Part shown: piece after piece, positions 59,771 through 64,000 of the stretch
Layout: each line of letters opens with the position of its first letter
Position numbering within the stretch: the stretch's first letter is position 1
Assembly: GCA_902774365.1 (NCBI GenBank)
Contig: CACYHX010000005.1
Location: 62,001-126,000, forward strand
DNA length: 64,000 nt
DNA from: an uncultured Bacteroidia bacterium
GTDB taxonomy: Bacteria > Bacteroidota > Bacteroidia > Bacteroidales > F082
Direction of reading: 5' to 3'
Program-made: the position numbers and the translations under genes
Notes under the pieces: generated by a model
Seen by the model: only the letters and a program-made list of their open reading frames with translations
Databases searched by the model: none
Told to the model about the DNA's origin: nothing

Positions 59771-62572
59771 TCATTCAGGGATCTGGACGACCTCTTTCTT
59801 GTAGCCCTTCAGCACGGCCTTTGCCATGTTGGCTACGTCGTCGCCGGTGATGCCGTTGATGATGGCTTCGTAGTTGGCCATGGGGTTGTAGCCGTCACGC
59901 TCCTGCGTCGTGATGCAGCTCATCCAGTAGCGGTTGCTCTCCAGGTCCTCGCTGTGCTTCTTGACGAGGAACTCTTTCACCTTCTTGAGGTCTTCGGGGC
60001 GCGGGCCTTGGTTGGCGACGTTTTGCAGCTCGGCGATGGCGATGCCCATCAGCTTCTCGTACATCTCCTTGTTGGTTTGGAAGCCGATGAGGAACATGAA
60101 GCTCTCCTTAGGGCGGAGGCTCACGTTGCCCTGCACGCCGACGCCGTAGGTGCCGCCTTCGTCCTCACGGATCTTCTCGGTGTAGACGATGTCCATGACG
60201 TCGCTCAGCACTTGCATCTTCAGCTGGTTTTCCAGGGAGTATTCGATGTCGCCATTGTAGACCATGTAGCAGGTCACCATGGGGTTCTCCATGGCCTTGG
60301 TGTAGTGGCTGGTGACGTCCTTGTCGGTGATGGTGGGCACGTTGGTGGTCCAGGTTTCTTTGTTGTTCTTGGTCTTCAGCGCACCGATGTATTGCTCGAT
60401 CATAGGCTCGAAGGTCTCGGGGTCGATGTTACCCACGAAGGTGAAGACGAAGTTGTTGGCGTCCTTGAAGCGGTCGGCGAAGAGCTTGAGGGCCTTGGCA
60501 TAGTCCACCTTGTCGTAGTCTTCGGCTTTCATGCGTTTGACGAGCGGGTGGTTGTCGTACATGGCGAACATCAGGTTGTCGCGGAAGGCGGTGTTGGGGT
60601 CGGCTTCCATGTTGGCGACCATGGCCTTGGTGCGGGTGATGTAGGAATGGAAGGCGTCTTCGTCGCTACGGAGCGAGTTGAAATAGAGGTAAGTAAGCTG
60701 CAGCATGGTCTCCAAGTCCTTGACGGAGCAGTTGCCGCTGATGCCTTCAGTGATGGAGCTGACGCTGGGATAGACGCTGGCTCTCTTGCCGGCCAGCACC
60801 TTGGGCAGGTCGATGGCGCTGAAGTTGCCCACACCGCCGAGGGTGGCCAACTCGTTGATTTCCTGCAGGGTGTAGGGGTCGCTCTGATCCATGACCGAGT
60901 ATCCGCCGAAGCTGAAGGCGTTCATCAGGATTTCGTCGTCCTTGAACTTGGTGGGCTTATAGATGACCTTGACGCCGTTCTTCAGGGTGAGGATGGTGGC
61001 GTCGAAGGTGTTGTCGTGTTTCTTGGTGTCGATGGAGCCTTTCACGGGCAGCGTGGCGATGAGCGGCTCGTTGCTGACGGTCTCCTTGTAGGCTTCCACC
61101 TCGACTTCCTTGGCCTTGTTGAAGAGGGCGAGGAGTTCGTCCTTGCTGGGCAGCTTCTCGTCTTCCTTCTCAGGGGCGGTCAGCGTGATGACGATGTTGT
61201 CTTCACGGATAAGCTCCTGGGCGTACATGTTGATGGCTTCCACGGGCAGGTTGGGCAGGATTTGGCTGAGGAGCATGTATTCGTTCTCGATGCCCATGAG
61301 CGGCTCGTTGGTGAGGAAGTGGTTGAGGATGGGGTAGAAGTATCTGTTGGTCTCCTGCTTGTCGCGCTCGTCGTATTGGCTTTCGATACGTCTCATGAGG
61401 TCGGCCTTGGCGCGTTCAAACTCCGACTCGGTGAAGCCATATTGTTGCATGCGCTTGCTTTCGGCGACGAGGGCGCTCAAGGCTTCGTCGATGCCGTCCT
61501 TGTCCTTGGCGTAGGCCATGGTGGTCCAGGCGTCTTTGGTGTCGCTGACGAAGAAGGTGCCGTAGTAGCCGTAGCCGAAGATGAAGGGCGGGTTGGCCTT
61601 TTGCGTCAGTTCTTCCATGCGGTTGTTGAACATGGTGGAGATGAGGTCGTCGATGTAGCCTTTTATCCAATAAGAGATGTCACCTTTCTCTTCGTTCGGC
61701 ACCACGTCGTGCTTGTAGTACACCGAGATGTTGTAGTGGGTCTCCTCGCGGTCGGTGGCGATGCTGACGATAGGCTCGGCGTTGTCGGCCACCTCAAAGC
61801 GGGTGCGTTCGGCGGGGTTGACAGGGGCGGGGATGTCCTCGAAGATGGCTTTCAGACGGCCTTCGATCTCGTTGACGTCGACGTCGCCGATGATGATGAT
61901 GCCTTGCAGGTCGGGACGGTACCACTTATGGTAGTAGGCACGCAGGGCGTCGTGGGGGAAGTTAGCCACGACTTCCTCGGTGCCGATGGGCAGACGGTGA
62001 CCATACGGGCTGTTGGGATAGATCTCAGGAAGCATCTTCTGGTACATGCGCATCTGGGCGCCTTGGCCCTGACGCATCTCCTCCAGGATGACGCCGCGCT
62101 CCTTGTCGATCTCCTCGCTCTCAAGGGCGATGAAGCTCGACCAGTCGTGGAGGATGAGGATGCACGAGTCGACGAGGCCCGGGTTGGTGGTGGGCACGTT
62201 GGTGAGCATGTAGACGGTCTGCTCGATGCTGGTCCAGGCGTTGACGTTTTCGCCGAACTTCACGCCGTTGTGCTCCATGTAGTTAAGGAGGGCCTTGCCG
62301 GGGAAGTTGACGGTGCCGTTGAAGGCCATGTGCTCCAGGAAGTGGGCCAGACCTTGCTGGTCGTCTTCTTCAAGGATGGAGCCTACCTTCTGCGCGATGT
62401 AGAAGTTGGCGCGCTGGGCGGGCTTCTCGTTGTGACGGATGTAATAGGTCAATCCGTTCTCCAGTTTGCCTCTTCTGACGTTCTGGTCGAAGGGCAAGGG
62501 CATGGCTTGCTGGGCGAGCATCATCGTGCTCAGGGCAAGCATTGCCAAAAGGGTTAGGGTTAGTCTTTTCAT
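59771..62572 (-). CDS. M16 (insulinase-like) zinc metalloprotease
   Basis: 933 residues with signal peptide LTLTLLAMLALSTMMLAQ, so it is periplasmic or surface. The inverted zinc motif HFLEH is at 77-81, with the conserved LAHFLEHMAFNGT context. A third ligand Glu is expected about 75 residues later (EEIDKERGVILEEMRQ). The fused inactive second half (about 500-930) has the R/Y substrate-binding elements, as in pitrilysin-type proteases. It probably degrades peptides. Its promoter region holds an expanded octamer repeat (62588-62645). Confidence 0.93.
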   Translation of the reverse strand: MKRLTLTLLAMLALSTMMLAQQAMPLPFDQNVRRGKLENGLTYYIRHNEKPAQRANFYIAQKVGSILEEDDQQGLAHFLEHMAFNGTVNFPGKALLNYMEHNGVKFGENVNAWTSIEQTVYMLTNVPTTNPGLVDSCILILHDWSSFIALESEEIDKERGVILEEMRQGQGAQMRMYQKMLPEIYPNSPYGHRLPIGTEEVVANFPHDALRAYYHKWYRPDLQGIIIIGDVDVNEIEGRLKAIFEDIPAPVNPAERTRFEVADNAEPIVSIATDREETHYNISVYYKHDVVPNEEKGDISYWIKGYIDDLISTMFNNRMEELTQKANPPFIFGYGYYGTFFVSDTKDAWTTMAYAKDKDGIDEALSALVAESKRMQQYGFTESEFERAKADLMRRIESQYDERDKQETNRYFYPILNHFLTNEPLMGIENEYMLLSQILPNLPVEAINMYAQELIREDNIVITLTAPEKEDEKLPSKDELLALFNKAKEVEVEAYKETVSNEPLIATLPVKGSIDTKKHDNTFDATILTLKNGVKVIYKPTKFKDDEILMNAFSFGGYSVMDQSDPYTLQEINELATLGGVGNFSAIDLPKVLAGKRASVYPSVSSITEGISGNCSVKDLETMLQLTYLYFNSLRSDEDAFHSYITRTKAMVANMEADPNTAFRDNLMFAMYDNHPLVKRMKAEDYDKVDYAKALKLFADRFKDANNFVFTFVGNIDPETFEPMIEQYIGALKTKNNKETWTTNVPTITDKDVTSHYTKAMENPMVTCYMVYNGDIEYSLENQLKMQVLSDVMDIVYTEKIREDEGGTYGVGVQGNVSLRPKESFMFLIGFQTNKEMYEKLMGIAIAELQNVANQGPRPEDLKKVKEFLVKKHSEDLESNRYWMSCITTQERDGYNPMANYEAIINGITGDDVANMAKAVLKGYKKEVVQIPE

Positions 62573-62587
62573 TTTTTATAGTTGTTA

Positions 62588-62645
62588 GTTGTTCAGTTGT
62601 TCAGTTGTTCAGTTGTTCAGTTGTTCAGTTGTTCAGTTGTTCAGT
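62588..62645. repeat. Octamer repeat (GTTGTTCA)n, expanded copy
   Basis: About seven perfect 8-bp units immediately upstream (5') of the M16 gene, the longest array of this family in the window. Confidence 0.95.
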
Positions 62646-62693
62646 TTGAAGTTAGGAGTTTTTAGTTATTGAGGAGTCAACCAAACCCTAAAA

Positions 62694-62780
62694 CGTCATT
62701 GCGGGCTTGACCCGCAATCTCCTGAAAGCAAGGCATTCCTTCTTGTTCAGGAGATGGCGGATGTCCCTCCGCCATGACGG
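62694..62780. repeat. Palindromic intergenic element, family B copy 3
   Basis: CGTCATTGCGGGCTTGACCC ... TCTCCTGAAAG ... TTCAGGAGATGGCGGA ... CCATGACGG, as in copies 1, 2 and 4. Confidence 0.85.
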
Positions 62781-62806
62781 TTAAGGGGAGGTTTTGTCAC
62801 CCCATG

Positions 62807-63433
62807 TCAAAATAGGTGTACCACAAACTTCTCCATAAAGTATTCCTCCTTATACCATTTGCTGATCGCCACTTGTTTGTGCCTCCAGTAGCGGCTCAGC
62901 GCCTTGTATTCTTCCGTCAGGTCGCCGCCTTTCAGGTAGAGGATGCCGCCCGCCTCTTCGTCGCCTCTGATCCTCAGCTTGTTGCCCGCCAGGTTGACGA
63001 TTTCGGGCAGCGTCATCACCGCGCGACCGGTGATCACATCAAACTTGTCCTTCACCTCCTCGGCGCGCTTATGCTCGGCCACCACGTTCTCCAGCCCGAT
63101 GGCGTCTTTCACGGCGTTCACCACCTTGATTTTCTTGCCCGTGCCGTCGATGAGGTAAAAGTCGGTCTGTGGGAAGAATATCGCCAAGGGGATGCCGGGG
63201 AAGCCGCCTCCCGTACCCAGGTCCATGACCTTCATGCCGGGCAGCAGCTCGAAGTATTTGGCGATGGCCAACGAGTGCATCACATGGTGCTCGTAGAAGT
63301 GTTCCATGTCCTTCCGCGAGATGACGTTGATCTTGCTGTTCCAATCCAAATACAAGTCTTTCAGCTGGTTATATTGTTCCTTCTGCTTGTCGGTCAGCTC
63401 GGGGAAGTACTTGAAGAGGCTGGTTGTATCCAT
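62807..63433 (-). CDS. rsmG: 16S rRNA (guanine-527 N7)-methyltransferase RsmG
   Basis: 208 residues, standard length. The SAM-binding motif is VMDLGTGGGFPGIPLAIFFP (about 70-89), followed by FYLIDGTGKKIKVVNAV and the family motif FDVITGRAVMTLPEIV. Its N-terminal region with NVISRKDMEHFYEHHVMHSL is typical. It methylates G527 in the 530 loop of 16S rRNA, and loss gives low-level streptomycin resistance. A TATTTTTG box on the minus strand at 63455-63462 precedes it. Confidence 0.95.
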   Translation of the reverse strand: MDTTSLFKYFPELTDKQKEQYNQLKDLYLDWNSKINVISRKDMEHFYEHHVMHSLAIAKYFELLPGMKVMDLGTGGGFPGIPLAIFFPQTDFYLIDGTGKKIKVVNAVKDAIGLENVVAEHKRAEEVKDKFDVITGRAVMTLPEIVNLAGNKLRIRGDEEAGGILYLKGGDLTEEYKALSRYWRHKQVAISKWYKEEYFMEKFVVHLF

Positions 63434-63454
63434 AATAGTTCAAAAAATTGGCTT

Positions 63455-63462
63455 CAAAAATA
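63455..63462 (-). promoter_or_regulatory. -7 box (TATTTTTG) of rsmG
   Basis: The minus-strand box lies 22 bp before the rsmG ATG. Confidence 0.55.
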
Positions 63463-63553
63463 GTGTTTTTTTCTGAGGTGGGAGGTATTTATTTTGGTTT
63501 TATACTATTTTTGGGCTGTTTTTCGTTGATTATTTGTCATCGATTATACTTAG

Positions 63554-63660
63554 CCGTCATTGCGGGCTTGACCCGCAATCTCCTAAGGATAAGGCTAATC
63601 CCTTTTGCTCAGGAGATGGCGTTCCGCTTTCACGGAATGACGGTTCCTCCGCCATGACGA
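63554..63660. repeat. Palindromic intergenic element, family B copy 4
   Basis: CCGTCATTGCGGGCTTGACC ... CTCAGGAGATGGCG ... GGAATGACGG then CCGCCATGACGA. Apart from this element I see nothing else between rsmG and the gene at 63696. Confidence 0.8.
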
Positions 63661-63695
63661 CTTATACGTTAGTATACTGAACCCTAAAAACAGTA

Positions 63696-64000
63696 ATGAT
63701 GAAAAAACTGCTGCTTTTGTTTGCGCTTTTGCCCTTGATGCTCCACGCGCAACGCATCACCCCTGAGGAATACATCCAGACCTATAAGGACATCGCCATG
63801 CGCGAGATGCGCGACCATAAGATCCCGGCGTCCATCACCCTGGCGCAGGGCCTCCTCGAGTCGGGGGCGGGCAACAGCGCCTTGGCGCGCGAGGCCAAGA
63901 ATCACTTTGGCATCAAGTGCCACAAGGGCTGGACGGGCAAGACCTATACCATGGACGACGACGAGAAGGACGAGTGCTTCCGCAAGTACAGCAACGCCGA
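63696..64000 (+). CDS. Glucosaminidase-domain (FlgJ/Bax-type muramidase) protein, truncated by the window end
   Basis: 101 residues are visible before the sequence ends. Start ATG ATG at 63696/63699. Signal peptide LLLLFALLPLMLHAQ. The domain starts ITPEEYIQTYKDIAMREM, then IPASITLAQGLLESGAGNSALAREAKNHFGIKCHKGWTGKTY, in which the Glu of LLESGAG is the probable catalytic residue. Such periplasmic enzymes cleave the peptidoglycan glycan chain, and Bacteroidales versions often carry a C-terminal LysM, which would lie beyond the window. Confidence 0.85.
   Translation, partial: MMKKLLLLFALLPLMLHAQRITPEEYIQTYKDIAMREMRDHKIPASITLAQGLLESGAGNSALAREAKNHFGIKCHKGWTGKTYTMDDDEKDECFRKYSNA

Noticed and set aside
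59954..62557. An 867-codon open frame antisense to the M16 protease
   Set aside because: Its composition (rich in Val, Gly, His, Asp, Glu) is the mirror of a high-GC coding strand, and the opposite strand has a signal peptide, HFLEH motif and proper length. The same applies to long antisense frames opposite ftsH (24961-27609), the SPT-like gene (2273-3595), the alpha-2-macroglobulin gene (15706-17343) and the MFS gene (57986-59650).

Overview
The window reads as a chromosomal segment of a Bacteroidota bacterium, most likely an uncultured Bacteroidales. The evidence is: Bacteroidota-type -7 promoter boxes (TAnnTTTG, often TATTTTTGC) before many genes and both tRNAs; several large secreted proteins ending in type IX secretion (T9SS) sorting domains; a sphingolipid/sulfonolipid-type alpha-oxoamine synthase; a tmRNA with tag GENNYALAA; and the gene neighbourhoods rsfS-ftsH-LUD, guaB with SurA-like chaperones, and alpha-2-macroglobulin with PBP1C. 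Core genes look clearly G+C richer than the accessory block at 37-40 kb. Everything here is read by eye; no database search was run.

Layout. 0-3.5 kb: a VOC dioxygenase-like gene and an SDR reductase, divergent from an SPT-like PLP enzyme. 3.7-11.4 kb: one giant fibronectin-III surface protein. 11.5-15.5 kb: a MarR regulator, a lipoprotein, a small secreted protein and a VTC-DUF4956-DUF2490 operon. 15.6-24.4 kb: a thioester alpha-2-macroglobulin and PBP1C, separated by a RAYT transposase with its own hairpin repeats. 24.4-28.1 kb: kdsC, rsfS, ftsH and a LUD gene. 28.1-35.3 kb (minus strand): guaB, a small unknown gene, three periplasmic foldases and a MoxR ATPase.

36.9-42.0 kb is the accessory region. 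Two perfect 30-bp direct repeats (36982-37011 and 41947-41976), each placed at the same distance upstream of a -7 box, bound about 5 kb. Inside are a long region able to fold into nested helices (37289-37600), a tight six-gene operon with an Arf/SR-beta-like GTPase and two tail-anchored proteins, and an AlbA_2 (Schlafen-like) regulator with four tandem MSEK repeats. I consider this the best candidate for an undescribed system.

42-64 kb: zinc-ribbon and metallo-beta-lactamase-fold proteins, tmRNA, an NtrC-like regulator with no DNA-binding domain, a pseudo-FGE and FG-GAP pair, a retropepsin-like protease, a LOG-family protein, tRNA-Gly, SPFH and Tim44-like zinc-ribbon proteins, tRNA-Val, an esterase, two tandem T9SS cargo paralogues, an MFS transporter, an M16 protease, rsmG, and the start of a glucosaminidase running off the right edge.

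The intergenic spaces carry many palindromic elements and short tandem repeats (7-mers and 8-mers) belonging to a few recurring families.
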